DNA from: Massilia mucilaginosa
Lineage (GTDB): Bacteria > Pseudomonadota > Gammaproteobacteria > Burkholderiales > Burkholderiaceae_D
Reading direction: 5' to 3'
Assembly (NCBI RefSeq): GCF_011682145.1
Contig: NZ_WHJH01000006.1
Span: forward strand, 62,001-126,000
DNA: 64,000 nt
Part shown: piece after piece, positions 42,858-52,993 of the stretch
How positions within the stretch are numbered: the first letter of the stretch is position 1
Layout of the letters: each line of letters opens with the position of its first letter
Notes under the pieces: generated by a model
Told to the model about the DNA's origin: nothing
Databases searched by the model: none
What the model saw: only the letters and a program-made list of their open reading frames with translations
Program-made: the position numbers and the translations under genes

Positions 42858-44066
42858 TCAAGTGGTCAGGTTCTGCGCCCAGGCCAGGGCCGACAGGTGG
42901 GCCTTGTTGACGTCCACCGGCGTAATGTTGATCGACTTGGCCAGCGAGGCCACCAGCTGCGAGTTGAGCTCGCACGCTTCGGCCAGCGCCAGGTACGGTC
43001 CGTACGCGCCGCCGCGCGTCAGCAGCGCGCGCACCACTTCGTCGGGCAGCTGGATGGTGTCGAGCACTTCTTTCATCGACAGGCCGAGCAGGCGGTCGAG
43101 CAGGGAGAACATGCCGGTCATGAACAGGTTTTCGCTCTCGCTGCGTGGCAAGCCCTTGTTGCCGAGCAGTTCGGTCAGGCGCCCGCGCACCACGGCCGTT
43201 TCCATCAGTACCGGCGAGTAGCCGCTGGTGCTGGCCGTGGCCAGCAACAGGGTCAGCCAGCGGTACATCGGCGAATAGCCGAGCATGGTGATGGCCTGGC
43301 GCAAGGATTGAATCTCGCGCCCGACCCCGAAACCGGCCGAGTTGATGAAACGCAGGAGCTTGTAGGAGAGCGCCGGATCGCGCTTGAGCACGCTTTCGAT
43401 CTTGGGAATGTCTTCGTTCTTTTGCACCATCTGCATCAGTTGCAGGATGATGGTCTGGGCCGGGTTCATGCCCTTGACCGGAATGCCGGGCCGCGGAGTG
43501 AGGTGCAGCTTGCCGACGAAGGCGTCCAGGCCGAGCGCGGCGCAGGCGTCGAAGTCGGCCCAGGTGGTGACCGGACGGCCGACCATGCGCACCGACGATT
43601 GCTTGGCGGCGGCGTAGGTGCGGGCCTGGGCCGCCACGTCGGCGCCCGAGAAGCGTACTTCGATGTAGGAGGCGCTCATGCCGAGGTTCTTGCCCAGGTG
43701 GGCCAGGTCGCCGTCGCGCACCGAAATGCCGACGCCGCCGGCGCGCAAGCCCTGTACCGCCGCCAGGGTGTCGGGGTCGGCCAGGTCGGATGCCTTCATG
43801 GTCAGCACGGTGCGCTCGGGCGGCATGGCGAACAACGCATCGGTCGAGAGCATGTTCGGGACCGCGTCCAGGAACAGGATTTTGTCTTTCAGCAGCCAGC
43901 CGTGCTCTTCGTCGTTGACGTTTTCGGCGACGAAGCCGATCAGGGCTTCGAGCTCCTCGTCGGTGACGGGCTGGCCTTCATGGTGCTGCCAGGATAATTC
44001 ATAACCGATCACGCGCTGCTTGGGATCGAGCAGGGGTTCGCGGACGATAAAGTTTGATTCGTGCAT
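42858..44066 (-). CDS. EAL/HDOD domain signalling protein
   Basis: A 402-residue cytoplasmic protein of the EAL-HDOD (YuxH) type. The N-terminal about 200 residues are a degenerate EAL domain (VREPLLDPKQRVIGYELSW; no complete catalytic EAL-DDFG set is seen, so c-di-GMP cleavage is doubtful). The C-terminal HDOD domain (ILQLMQMVQKNEDIPKIESVLKRDPALSYKLLRFINSAGF) is intact. Such proteins tie c-di-GMP or stress signals to motility. It lies at the downstream end of the motility block, 75 bp after cheZ on the same strand, so it may be expressed with it. Confidence 0.85.
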   Translation of the reverse strand: MHESNFIVREPLLDPKQRVIGYELSWQHHEGQPVTDEELEALIGFVAENVNDEEHGWLLKDKILFLDAVPNMLSTDALFAMPPERTVLTMKASDLADPDTLAAVQGLRAGGVGISVRDGDLAHLGKNLGMSASYIEVRFSGADVAAQARTYAAAKQSSVRMVGRPVTTWADFDACAALGLDAFVGKLHLTPRPGIPVKGMNPAQTIILQLMQMVQKNEDIPKIESVLKRDPALSYKLLRFINSAGFGVGREIQSLRQAITMLGYSPMYRWLTLLLATASTSGYSPVLMETAVVRGRLTELLGNKGLPRSESENLFMTGMFSLLDRLLGLSMKEVLDTIQLPDEVVRALLTRGGAYGPYLALAEACELNSQLVASLAKSINITPVDVNKAHLSALAWAQNLTT

Positions 44067-44141
44067 TGTATGGGTCGTTTAGGTGATGCCATGCGAAAGC
44101 GGGGCAATGCGCCCCGCCGCCGGCAGAAACTCTCGGCCGGC

Positions 44142-44807
44142 TTAAAAGCCCAGACTGTCCAGCAGATCGTCGACCTGGCCCTGGTTCGAAACCACGTCGT
44201 GCCGGGTGGGGTCGATCTGCGGGCCATTGAGCAGCCCGTTGTCGTATTCACGCTTGACCTCGGCCGGCGCAAAATCGACCAGCATTTGCACCAGTTGCTG
44301 TTCCAGGTTGCGGGTAATGGTGGTCACCTTGGTGATCACCTGCCCGGTCAGGTCCTGGAAATCCTGGGCCATCATGATGTCCATCAGGTAGCCTTTGGTG
44401 GCGCTGCTGGCCGTGCGGGCCTGGGCCATGGCCGCCACGCTGCGCTCGGCCAGCGCGCGCCATTCGGCGTCGCTGGTGGCGGGCGCATCGAGCAGCGCTT
44501 GCCACGAAGCGGCCAGGCCGGTCGCGCCGCTGTCGATCTGGTCTTGCAGCGGGCCGGCCGCTTCGGTTGCGGTGAGCACCTTTTGCGCAGCCTGTTCCGA
44601 CAGCCGCGCGACATAGTCGAGGCGGTCGCGCGCGTCCGGAATGTCGCTGGCGGCTTTTTCGATCAGCTTGTCCAGGCCCAGGCCGCGCAGGCTGTCGTGC
44701 AGCGCGCGCGTCATGTGTCCGATCCGGCTGAGGAACTCGTCGTGCACGCCCGGCTCGTCCGACCCTGCGGCCGACTGGCCTGCGCCTGCGCTGAGGTGCT
44801 CGCTCAT
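44142..44807 (-). CDS. cheZ: Chemotaxis protein phosphatase CheZ
   Basis: A 221-residue phosphatase that removes the phosphate from CheY-P. The long four-helix region ends in the catalytic helix MMAQDFQDLTGQVITK with D152 and Q156, the Asp-x3-Gln pair of CheZ. The C-terminal tail VDDLLDSLGF is the CheY-tethering peptide. The ATG sits 2 bp after the cheY stop, with a GGAG ribosome site inside cheY, so the two are co-translated. Confidence 0.95.
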   Translation of the reverse strand: MSEHLSAGAGQSAAGSDEPGVHDEFLSRIGHMTRALHDSLRGLGLDKLIEKAASDIPDARDRLDYVARLSEQAAQKVLTATEAAGPLQDQIDSGATGLAASWQALLDAPATSDAEWRALAERSVAAMAQARTASSATKGYLMDIMMAQDFQDLTGQVITKVTTITRNLEQQLVQMLVDFAPAEVKREYDNGLLNGPQIDPTRHDVVSNQGQVDDLLDSLGF

Positions 44808-44809
44808 GG

Positions 44810-45208
44810 TCACGCTCCGCTTTTTTCGAGCTTCTCGAAAATCTTGTTCAGCTTTTCATCGAGCGTGGCCGCCGTGAACGGCTTGACCACGTAGCCGTTC
44901 GCGCCCGCCTGGGCGGCGGCGATGATGTTCTCTTTCTTGGCCTCGGCCGTGACCATCAGCACCGGCAGCTTGGCCAGCGCGGGGTCGGCGCGGATGTTCT
45001 GCAGCATGGTCAGGCCATCCATATTCGGCATGTTCCAGTCCGAGACCACGAAGTCGAATGTTTCGCTACGCAGCTTGGCGAGCGCCATGACGCCGTCTTC
45101 CGCCTCGTCGACGTTGGCATAACCCAGTTCTTTCAACAGATTACGCACGATGCGGCGCATCGTGGAGAAATCGTCAACAACTAAAAAACGCATCTTTGGA
45201 TCAGCCAT
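44810..45208 (-). CDS. cheY: Chemotaxis response regulator CheY
   Basis: A 132-residue single-domain receiver that binds the flagellar switch when phosphorylated. It has the acidic pair D12-D13, phospho-acceptor D57 ([12 protein letters not shown]), conserved Thr in MVTAEA and Lys in VVKPFTA. The sequence is close to enterobacterial CheY. It is directly coupled with cheZ. A good CGGAG ribosome site precedes it. A 140-bp gap separates it from cheB. Confidence 0.97.
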   Translation of the reverse strand: MADPKMRFLVVDDFSTMRRIVRNLLKELGYANVDEAEDGVMALAKLRSETFDFVVSDWNMPNMDGLTMLQNIRADPALAKLPVLMVTAEAKKENIIAAAQAGANGYVVKPFTAATLDEKLNKIFEKLEKSGA

Positions 45209-45348
45209 TAAATTACTCCGTTGATTCTCTTACTCTGGTTATTGACAGACTTCCCCTACGGGGCGGAAGCAGACTAAAGGATAGCAGTTTTGTTGCTGTG
45301 AAGCGAATAAACGAGCAGCAAAAAGACAGTAATTCGGCTCAAATCGGA

Positions 45349-46413
45349 TCAAACGCGCAACGCACGGCTGCCATGCGTTGCCAGATAGCCAAGGACCATG
45401 CCCGGCAGCGCGTTCAAGGCCCCCACTTCGTGGGTCCCGCCCATCGCGATCGCTTCGCGCGGCATGCCGAAAACCACGCACGATGCCTCGTCCTGGGCGA
45501 AGTTGTAGGCGCCGGCGGTTTTCATGTCGAGCATGCCGGCCGCGCCGTCTTTTCCCATGCCGGTCAGAATCACGCCGACCGCGTTTTTACCGGCCGCCTG
45601 GGCCGCCGAGCGAAACAGCACGTCGACCGAGGGCCGGTGCCGGTTGACCGGGTCGGTCTGCTCGATGCGGGTGACATAGTTGGCGCCCGAACGCGCCAGC
45701 AGCAGGTGCGAGTGGCCCGGGGCGATGTAGGCGTGCCCCGGCAGCACGCGCTCGTCGCCGGCCGCTTCGCGCACGCTGATCTTGCACAGGGTATCGAGGC
45801 GGCGCGCGAACGAGGTGGTGAACCCTTCCGGCATATGCTGGGCGATCAGGATGCCGGGGCAGTCGGAAGGCATCTGCATCAGGAATTCGCGGATCGCCTC
45901 GGTGCCGCCGGTCGAGGCGCCGATGATGATCAGCTTTTCCGACGAGGTGAGCGGGTTGCGCAGGGCCGGCAGCGCGCCGCTCGGCTTGTCGGCGGTGACG
46001 GTGCGCGGCTTGATGCGCGCCTTCGACGCCGCCCGGATCTTGTCCGAGATCAGCTCCGTGTACTCGCGCATGCCGCTCTGGATCGAGATCTTCGGCTTGG
46101 TCACGAAATCGACCGCGCCCAGTTCCAGCGCGCGCATCGTGATTTCGGAACCGCGCTCGGTCAGCGAGGACACCATCACCACCGGCATCGGGCGCAGGCG
46201 CATGAGCTTTTCGAGGAAGTCGAGGCCGTCCATCTTGGGCATCTCGACGTCGAGCGTGAGCACGTCCGGGTTGGTCTGCTTGATCAGTTCACGCGCCACC
46301 AGCGGATCGGGCGCCACGCCCACCACTTCCATGTCGGGCTGGCTCGAGATGATCTCGCTCATGACGCTGCGGATCAGCGCCGAGTCGTCCACGATCAGTA
46401 CTTTGATCTTCAT
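45349..46413 (-). CDS. cheB: Protein-glutamate methylesterase CheB
   Basis: A 354-residue adaptation enzyme that removes methyl groups from chemoreceptors. An N-terminal receiver ([11 protein letters not shown], phospho-Asp in [11 protein letters not shown]) is followed by a linker and the C-terminal esterase with catalytic Ser in GASTGGTEA, His in AQHMPEGFT and Asp in GMGKDGAAG. It lies 30 bp after cheD. Confidence 0.97.
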   Translation of the reverse strand: MKIKVLIVDDSALIRSVMSEIISSQPDMEVVGVAPDPLVARELIKQTNPDVLTLDVEMPKMDGLDFLEKLMRLRPMPVVMVSSLTERGSEITMRALELGAVDFVTKPKISIQSGMREYTELISDKIRAASKARIKPRTVTADKPSGALPALRNPLTSSEKLIIIGASTGGTEAIREFLMQMPSDCPGILIAQHMPEGFTTSFARRLDTLCKISVREAAGDERVLPGHAYIAPGHSHLLLARSGANYVTRIEQTDPVNRHRPSVDVLFRSAAQAAGKNAVGVILTGMGKDGAAGMLDMKTAGAYNFAQDEASCVVFGMPREAIAMGGTHEVGALNALPGMVLGYLATHGSRALRV

Positions 46414-46443
46414 ATTGTGCTTTCAGTATGTCGGTCGGGACGG

Positions 46444-47052
46444 TCAGAACAGGTCGATCGCGCCGCCGACCGGCTCCACCTTGAGCCGGCTGGCGTAATC
46501 GAGTTCACGCCGCGCCAGGGTGTCGTTATGGGTTTGCATCAGCTTCTTGACCAGCACCTTGCCGGTGCGCGGAAAAAAATACACCTTGCGCGGCCAGATG
46601 TCGTTCAGGTCTTCGGCCACCACCCGCATTTTTTCGGTCTTGAGAAAGTTCATCACGAACGCCGCATTGCGCTCGCCCACGTTAATCGCCGTGAACCCGC
46701 GCAGCACCGCGCCGCCGCCGAACACTTTCGCTTCCATGTTCTCGCGCCGCGCTCCGGCCTTGAGCAGGTCGTTGATCAGCACTTCCATCGCGTACGTCCC
46801 GTAGCGCATCGAGGCCGAGATCGGGCTGTTCGGGTCGCTGCCGCCGTCCGGCAGCATGAAGTGGTTCATCCCGCCCAGGCCGGTGACCTTGTCGCGGATG
46901 CAGGCCGACACGCAGGAACCGAGCACCGTCACGATCAGCATGTCCTTGGGGGTGTAGTAGTACTCGCCCGGCAGGATCTTGGCCGCGTCGCAGTCGAAGG
47001 TACGGTCGTAATACACGTTGGTCGCGAATTGTTCTTTGATTTCGATAGCCAT
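46444..47052 (-). CDS. cheD: Chemoreceptor glutamine deamidase CheD
   Basis: A 202-residue deamidase that converts receptor glutamines to glutamates. The catalytic Cys is in VTVLGSCVSACIRD, the His in GGMNHFMLPDGG and the Thr/Ser region in NVGERNAAFV. It starts 29 bp after cheR. The ATG is favoured over a TTG two codons upstream. Confidence 0.96.
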   Translation of the reverse strand: MAIEIKEQFATNVYYDRTFDCDAAKILPGEYYYTPKDMLIVTVLGSCVSACIRDKVTGLGGMNHFMLPDGGSDPNSPISASMRYGTYAMEVLINDLLKAGARRENMEAKVFGGGAVLRGFTAINVGERNAAFVMNFLKTEKMRVVAEDLNDIWPRKVYFFPRTGKVLVKKLMQTHNDTLARRELDYASRLKVEPVGGAIDLF

Positions 47053-47081
47053 GTTCAATTCTCAGTTCGGTGCGGGTCGCG

Positions 47082-47927
47082 TCAAGGTCGGCGACCATCG
47101 AGTTCGTACACGGTTTTCCCACGCAGTTTGAGCGACTCCGACACATACAGAAAATTTTCGGAATGGCCGGCAAACAGCAGTCCATCGGGCTTCATCAGCG
47201 GCACGAAGCGCGATAGAATCTTGCGCTGGGTCGCTTTGTCGAAATAGATCATCACGTTACGGCAGAAAATGACGTCGAACGGTCCCTTGAGCGGCCAGCC
47301 GTCGCCCAGCAGATTGAGCTGCTTGAAGGTGACCAGCTGGCGCAGTTCGGGACGCACGCGCACCATGCCGTCCTGGTCGCCCTTGCCGCGCAAGAAAAAG
47401 CGCTTGGCGCGCTCGGGCTCCATCTTCTCGATGCGGTCGATCGCGTACACCCCGTTGGCGCCCGTGGCCAGCACATTGGTGTCGATGTCGGTGGCGATGA
47501 TCTGCACCGGCGGCGTGAGCGTGTTGAAGGCTTCGCACACGGTCATGGCGATCGAATACGGCTCTTCGCCGGTGGAGGCGGCCGAGCACCAGATCTGGAT
47601 CGGATGGTCGCGCAGCTTCTTCACATGCTCGGCCAGCAGCGGGAAGTGGTGCGCTTCGCGGAAGAACGAGGTCAGGTTGGTGGTGAGCGCGTTGGTGAAC
47701 GACTCCCACTCCTCGCCCAGGCGCCCCGCTTCCAGGTCGTCCAGGTAGCGCCCGAACGAAACGATGCCGGTGGCGCGCAGGCGCCGCGCCAGGCGGCTGT
47801 AGACCATCTCCTGCTTGCTGTCGGCCAGCGAAATGCCGGCGCGCTGGTAAATCAGCGCGCGCACGCGCTCAAAATCACTCTTGGTGAAGTTGAATTCCTT
47901 GACGGTGTCGGTTTTCGTTTGCGTCAC
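47082..47927 (-). CDS. cheR: Chemotaxis methyltransferase CheR
   Basis: A 281-residue SAM-dependent enzyme that methylates chemoreceptor glutamates. The N-terminal helical domain (residues 10-85) is followed by the SAM domain: WCSAASTGEEPYSIAM, ATDIDTNVLA, IFCRNVMIYFD. Full length. It comes directly after the receptor gene, whose C-terminal DWEEF motif is its likely docking peptide. Confidence 0.97.
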   Translation of the reverse strand: MTQTKTDTVKEFNFTKSDFERVRALIYQRAGISLADSKQEMVYSRLARRLRATGIVSFGRYLDDLEAGRLGEEWESFTNALTTNLTSFFREAHHFPLLAEHVKKLRDHPIQIWCSAASTGEEPYSIAMTVCEAFNTLTPPVQIIATDIDTNVLATGANGVYAIDRIEKMEPERAKRFFLRGKGDQDGMVRVRPELRQLVTFKQLNLLGDGWPLKGPFDVIFCRNVMIYFDKATQRKILSRFVPLMKPDGLLFAGHSENFLYVSESLKLRGKTVYELDGRRP

Positions 47928-47980
47928 TGCTTCACCCTGTTTTCATTTTGACTGCGCGTGGTGCCAAGTGGCCGCAACGT

Positions 47981-49696
47981 TTAAAACTCTTCCCAGTCGT
48001 CGCCAGGCGCCGATACGGCCACCTTTTTCGGCTTGGCTGGCGCAGCGGGCGCCGGCTTGGCCACGGTTGCCACCGCGCGCGAGGCGCTCTTCGGCGCGGC
48101 TGCACGCACCGCCGCCCGTACTGGCGCCGCCATCTGGGCCTTGCGCTCGTCGCCACTGAGCTTGAAGATGCTCACGGCGGCGGCCAGCAACTGGGCCTGT
48201 TCCTGCATGCTCTCGGCGGCGGCCGCGGCTTCCTCGACCAGGGCCGCGTTCTGCTGCGTCATTTCGTCCATCTGGGTGATGGCCTGGTTGACTTCCTCGA
48301 TGCCGTTGCTCTGTTCCTGGGTCGCCGCGGTGATCTCGCCCATGATGTCGGCCACCTGCTTGATCGAGGTCACGATCAGGTCCATGGTCTGCCCCGCTTC
48401 GTCCACCAGCTTGCTGCCGGCATCGACCTTGTCGACCGAGTCGCCGATCAGCGACTTGATTTCCTTGGCCGCACCGGCCGAGCGCTGCGCCAGGTTGCGC
48501 ACTTCGGACGCCACGACCGCGAAACCGCGACCCTGTTCGCCGGCGCGCGCCGCTTCCACCGCGGCGTTCAGCGCCAGGATATTGGTCTGGAACGCGATGC
48601 CGTCGATGACGCCGATGATGTCGACGATCTTGCGCGAGCTTTCCTTGATCGAGCCCATGGTATCAACAACCTGCGACACCACGGCGCCACCCTTGACCGC
48701 GACCGACGACGCCGACACGGCCAGCTGGTTGGCCTGGCGCGCATTGTCGGCATTTTGCTTGACGGTGGAGGTGAGTTCTTCCATCGAGCTGGCGGTTTCT
48801 TCGAGCGAACTGGCTTGCGACTCGGTGCGCGAAGACAGGTCGGCGTTGCCGGAGGCGATTTCCTGCGACGCCACGGTGATCATCTCGGTCCCGGAGCGCA
48901 CGTCGCCCACGGTTTTCGACAGGCTGTCGTTCATGTCCTTGAGCGCTTGCAGCAGTTCGCTGGTTTCATCCTGGCCCTCGACCCGGATTTCGGAAGTCAG
49001 TTCGCCGGCGGCGACCTTCTTGGCCACCGCGACGGCGCCCAGCAGCGGCAGCGCGATCGAGCGCGTGATCACCAGTGCGCACACCACGCCCAGCGCCACG
49101 GCCAGTGCGCACACCACGAACATGATCATGCCCACGCGCTGGTCGGCTTCGACCGATTTTTTCAGGAATTCGTCGGATTCGACCTGCTGCTTGTCGACCA
49201 GTTTATTGAGCACTTCCAGGGTTTTCTGGTTGAGCGGGTCGATGCGCGTGGCGATCACCTTGGCCGCGCCTTCGCTGTTAAACGCCAGCACCTGGCCGAT
49301 GGCTTCCTTGAACGCGGCGTCGACTTCCTTGTCGAGCGCGGCGATGTCGGCCAGCAGCTTGGTTTCGGCTTCGTCCAGGCCCGTCGCTTGCAGGCGGGTG
49401 CGCGCCTCTTCATAGCGCTTGCTTTGGACCTTGACCTTGTCCTGTTCCTTCTGCATCAGCGCGACGTCGGACTGCAGGCCGATATTGCGCATCGCGATGC
49501 CGGTCTCGAGCATCGCGCTCTTCATGCTGGCCGCATGCAGGTTCTGGGCGCTGGAACTGGCCAGGCCCGTCATCAGGCTGTTCTTGTTGCGCGAGTTGAG
49601 CACACTCGCCATCAACGCCATCGCGACCAGGATCAGCAAAATACTGCCGAATCCGAACGCCAGGCGCGTACCAATCTTAAAATCGCGCAGATTCAT
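47981..49696 (-). CDS. Methyl-accepting chemotaxis protein with CheR/CheB tether
   Basis: A 571-residue inner-membrane chemoreceptor. TM1 is at about 10-30, then a four-helix-bundle-type periplasmic ligand domain (about 32-188), TM2 (about 190-210), a HAMP domain, and the cytoplasmic signalling helix pair with the conserved hairpin [24 protein letters not shown]. An Ala/Pro/Lys-rich linker follows, and the protein ends in DWEEF, of the xWxxF type that tethers CheR and CheB. The ligand is unknown. It lies between cheW and cheR. Confidence 0.95.
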   Translation of the reverse strand: MNLRDFKIGTRLAFGFGSILLILVAMALMASVLNSRNKNSLMTGLASSSAQNLHAASMKSAMLETGIAMRNIGLQSDVALMQKEQDKVKVQSKRYEEARTRLQATGLDEAETKLLADIAALDKEVDAAFKEAIGQVLAFNSEGAAKVIATRIDPLNQKTLEVLNKLVDKQQVESDEFLKKSVEADQRVGMIMFVVCALAVALGVVCALVITRSIALPLLGAVAVAKKVAAGELTSEIRVEGQDETSELLQALKDMNDSLSKTVGDVRSGTEMITVASQEIASGNADLSSRTESQASSLEETASSMEELTSTVKQNADNARQANQLAVSASSVAVKGGAVVSQVVDTMGSIKESSRKIVDIIGVIDGIAFQTNILALNAAVEAARAGEQGRGFAVVASEVRNLAQRSAGAAKEIKSLIGDSVDKVDAGSKLVDEAGQTMDLIVTSIKQVADIMGEITAATQEQSNGIEEVNQAITQMDEMTQQNAALVEEAAAAAESMQEQAQLLAAAVSIFKLSGDERKAQMAAPVRAAVRAAAPKSASRAVATVAKPAPAAPAKPKKVAVSAPGDDWEEF

Positions 49697-49791
49697 GTTT
49701 TCTCTCCTCGATACTTCGTATGGATAGGGACGGCGGCTTCTGGCGAGCCGCTCGCTCCGGCGTTGCTGTCAATGCGTGAACGGCCGCGAAT

Positions 49792-50292
49792 TTAGGCGGC
49801 CAGTTTTTCGATCAGGCCCATCTCGCCCGACGACATCAGCTTGTCGATGTCGATCAGGATCAGCATGCGCTGGTCCACGGTGCCCAGGCCGACCAGGTAG
49901 TCGGAACCGAAGGCGGTGCCCATTTCCGGGGCCGGCTTGATCTGCTCGGGGGTGAGGGTGGTCACGTCGGAGACGCTGTCGACCACCACGCCCATGATGC
50001 GGCCACCGATGTTGAGGATGATGACGACCGTGAACTGGTCGTACACCGGGGTGCCGAGGTTGAACTTGATGCGCATGTCGACCACCGGAATGATGATGCC
50101 GCGCAGGTTGATCACGCCCTTGATGAATTCGGGCGCGTTGGCGATGCGGGTGACCGCTTCGTAGCCGCGGATTTCCTGCACTTTCAGGATGTCGATCCCG
50201 TATTCTTCGGAGCCGAGCGTGAAGGCCAAAAATTCGCTGCCCGCGCCATCCTTGACGTCGCCGTTCTTGGAGGAGGTTGAAGTCATTGACAT
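49792..50292 (-). CDS. cheW: Chemotaxis adaptor CheW
   Basis: A 166-residue adaptor that links receptors to the kinase CheA. The CheW fold is seen in EFLAFTLGSEEYGIDILKVQEIRGY, FIKGVINLRGIIIPVVDMRIKF and GVVVDSVSDV. The start at 50292 has AAGGA 7 bases upstream. It sits 56 bp after cheA. Confidence 0.96.
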   Translation of the reverse strand: MSMTSTSSKNGDVKDGAGSEFLAFTLGSEEYGIDILKVQEIRGYEAVTRIANAPEFIKGVINLRGIIIPVVDMRIKFNLGTPVYDQFTVVIILNIGGRIMGVVVDSVSDVTTLTPEQIKPAPEMGTAFGSDYLVGLGTVDQRMLILIDIDKLMSSGEMGLIEKLAA

Positions 50293-50348
50293 GATAAATC
50301 CTTTTGGTTGCTGTATTGGATGAAAATCCGGTTATGAGAAGATGGCGC

Positions 50349-52511
50349 CTAGGAGAAGATGGCGTCGTCGGCCAGCTGGCGCGAAGAGCGCATCAGGGCC
50401 GTGACGTCGAGGATCAGCGACACGCCGCCATCGCCCAGGATCGTGGCACCGGAAATCCCGGTCACCTTGCGGTAATTCGATTCGAGGTTCTTGACCACGA
50501 CCTGCTGCTGGCCGACCAGGTCGTCCACGAACAGCCCGGCCTTGCGCCCGTCCGACTCCAGGATCACCACGATCCCTTCGCACGGGTTGGTAAAACGCGG
50601 CGTAATGTCGAACATCTGGTACAGCGGGATCAGGGGCAGGTATTCGCCGCGCACCTTGATCACCGGGCCGCGGCCCGAAATTTCCTTGATGTCCTCAAGC
50701 GCCGGCTGCAAGGACTCGACCACGAAGCCGAGCGGCAGGATATACACTTCTTCGCCGCAGCGGATCGACATGCCGTCCAGGATGGCCAGGGTAAGCGGCA
50801 GCGAAATCGAGATCGTGGTGCCGAAGCCCTTGGCCGAGCGGATCTCGACCGAGCCGCCCATGGCCATGATGTTGCGCTTGACGACATCCATGCCCACCCC
50901 GCGCCCGGACACGTCGGTCACGGTTTCGGCGGTCGAAAAACCCGGCGCGAAGATCAGCTGCCAGACATCGGCGTCGCTCATGTTGTCGCTCACCGGCAGG
51001 CCGTTCTGGGCCGCCTTGGCCAGAATGCGTTCGCGGTTCAGGCCAGCGCCGTCGTCCGAGACTTCGATCACAATATTGCCGCCCTGGTGGCCGGCCGAGA
51101 GGAACAGGCGCCCCGCTTCGGTCTTGCCGGCGGCGGCGCGCGCTTCCGGCATTTCGATGCCGTGGTCGATACTGTTGCGTACCAGGTGAGTGAGCGGATC
51201 GACAATGCGTTCGATCAGGCCCTTGTCCAATTCGGTGGCGGCGCCGTTGGTGATGAAGTCGACCTTCTTGCCCAGTTTCGCGGCCAGGTCGCGCACCATG
51301 CGCGGAAAGCGCGAGAACACGAAGTCCATCGGCATCATGCGGATCGACATGACCGCTTCCTGCAGGTCGCGCGTGTTGCGCGTGAGCTGGCTGACGCTGT
51401 TTAACAGGCGTTCGTGCAGCATCGGGTCGAGCGCGTCGCTGCGCTGCTCGATCATGGCCTGGGTGATCACCAGTTCGCCGATCAGGTTGATCAACTGGTC
51501 GACCTTTTCGATCGAGACGCGGATCGACGACGATTCGGCGGCGGCGTGCTTGTCGTCTTTCTTGGCGACGGCTTTTTTCTCGGCCGGCTCGCCGGTCTCG
51601 AGCGGCTCGGCGCGCACCGCCTGCGGCGGCGCGGCACTGGCCGCGCTGGCCTGCGGCGGCGCCACGATGCCGGCCGTGGCGCGGATATGTTCGATCGGCT
51701 GGAAGAAGCCGTAACCGCGCTCCTCGTCGCTCTGCTCCTGGCTTGGGGCGTCGATCGGGTCGAAGAAGCCGTAGCCCATGTCGTCTTCGACCTTGGCCCG
51801 TTCGCGGTCTTCGATGATCTGCTGCTCGGGCGTGAGCGCCGGCGCCTCGAAGATTTTCAGGTCGTCGGGGTTGAGCACGAACGAGCAGATCGCAATGATG
51901 TCGTCCAGCGACTCGTGGGTGGTGACGGTGATCGCATGGCGCTCGCCCGGCAGCGGCATGACCGACACGCGCCCGAGCAGGCCCAGTTCGGCCGTCAGCG
52001 CATTCACATCGCGCTGCTCCACGTGCGGCATCTCGATGCGGTAGCGCCGCCCGCCGGTGCTCACGTTGGCCTTGATCGCGCTTTGCACGAACGACGGCGC
52101 CGGCGGCGCGGCCACCGGCACCACGTCCTGCGAGAGCTCCTGCAGCATCATGCGCACATTGGCCACGGCATCCTGGTCGACGTGGGCGCCGTTGCGATGG
52201 CCGTCGAGCTGCATCTTGAGGATGTCCTTGGCGGCCAGGAAGGCGTCGACGTGTTCGGCGGTGAGCGCCATTTCGCCCTTGCGGATGCGGTCGAGCAGCG
52301 ACTCCAGGAAATGGGTCACTTCGGTCATGTCGTTCAGGCCGAACGTCGACGAACCGCCCTTGATCGAGTGGGCGGTGCGGAAAATGGCGTTCAGGTCTTC
52401 CGGATCCGGCGACGCGATGTCGACGGCCAGCAGCAGACGCTCTTTTTCGGCCAGCAGTTCTTCGGCTTCATCGAAGAAGACCTGGAAAAACTGGCTTATG
52501 TCGATGGTCAT
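50349..52511 (-). CDS. cheA: Chemotaxis sensor kinase CheA
   Basis: A 720-residue histidine kinase that phosphorylates CheY and CheB. The P1 Hpt domain has phospho-His in FRTAHSIKGGSS (about residue 48). A central variable part contains two similar YGFF-(D/Q)PI motifs that may be regulatory. Dimerisation, HATPase (N box HLVRNSIDHGIE, G boxes DDGAGLN and GRGVGMDVV) and a C-terminal CheW-like domain follow. Full length. It is in the middle of the che operon. Confidence 0.97.
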   Translation of the reverse strand: MTIDISQFFQVFFDEAEELLAEKERLLLAVDIASPDPEDLNAIFRTAHSIKGGSSTFGLNDMTEVTHFLESLLDRIRKGEMALTAEHVDAFLAAKDILKMQLDGHRNGAHVDQDAVANVRMMLQELSQDVVPVAAPPAPSFVQSAIKANVSTGGRRYRIEMPHVEQRDVNALTAELGLLGRVSVMPLPGERHAITVTTHESLDDIIAICSFVLNPDDLKIFEAPALTPEQQIIEDRERAKVEDDMGYGFFDPIDAPSQEQSDEERGYGFFQPIEHIRATAGIVAPPQASAASAAPPQAVRAEPLETGEPAEKKAVAKKDDKHAAAESSSIRVSIEKVDQLINLIGELVITQAMIEQRSDALDPMLHERLLNSVSQLTRNTRDLQEAVMSIRMMPMDFVFSRFPRMVRDLAAKLGKKVDFITNGAATELDKGLIERIVDPLTHLVRNSIDHGIEMPEARAAAGKTEAGRLFLSAGHQGGNIVIEVSDDGAGLNRERILAKAAQNGLPVSDNMSDADVWQLIFAPGFSTAETVTDVSGRGVGMDVVKRNIMAMGGSVEIRSAKGFGTTISISLPLTLAILDGMSIRCGEEVYILPLGFVVESLQPALEDIKEISGRGPVIKVRGEYLPLIPLYQMFDITPRFTNPCEGIVVILESDGRKAGLFVDDLVGQQQVVVKNLESNYRKVTGISGATILGDGGVSLILDVTALMRSSRQLADDAIFS

Positions 52512-52566
52512 GGTCGGACTCCGTGAATTTCGCGATGCATCATTGCGCGTGCTCCCACCCGGTTCA

Positions 52567-52932
52567 TCAGCCGATGACTTTTTTGACGACTTCGATCAGG
52601 CGCTGCGGGTCGAACGGCTTGACCAGCCAGCCATTGGCGCCGGCGGCACGTCCCTTGGTCTTCATTTCGTCGGACGATTCGGTGGTCAGCATCAGGATCG
52701 GCACCTTCTGGTACGCGGGCAGGCCGCGCAGCAGTTTGATCAAGGACAGGCCGTCCATGCGCGGCATGTTCTGGTCGGTCAGCACCAGGTCGACCGTTTG
52801 CTGCTTGGCTTTTTCGAGCCCGTCCTGGCCGTCGACCGCTTCCACCACGAGGTAGCCCGCGGCCTTGAGACTGAATGCCACCATCTGGCGCAGCGAACTG
52901 GAATCGTCGACTGCGAGTATTGTTTTAGCCAT
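52567..52932 (-). CDS. Second CheY-type response regulator
   Basis: A 121-residue single-domain receiver: acidic D9-D10, phospho-acceptor D53 (LTDQNMPRMDG), Thr in MLTTESS and Lys in LVKPFDPQ. It is related to, but distinct from, CheY at 44810; the two differ in surface residues such as Asn-Gly-Trp before the conserved Lys. It is encoded directly upstream of cheA, so it may be a phosphate sink or a CheY for a separate output. Placed next to the CheZ-like gene. Confidence 0.93.
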   Translation of the reverse strand: MAKTILAVDDSSSLRQMVAFSLKAAGYLVVEAVDGQDGLEKAKQQTVDLVLTDQNMPRMDGLSLIKLLRGLPAYQKVPILMLTTESSDEMKTKGRAAGANGWLVKPFDPQRLIEVVKKVIG

Positions 52933-52993
52933 TTTTGCTCCTGCTATTTTTAAATCGGGGGGGCACCGCGCCCATAATCATCGAGAGTGAACC

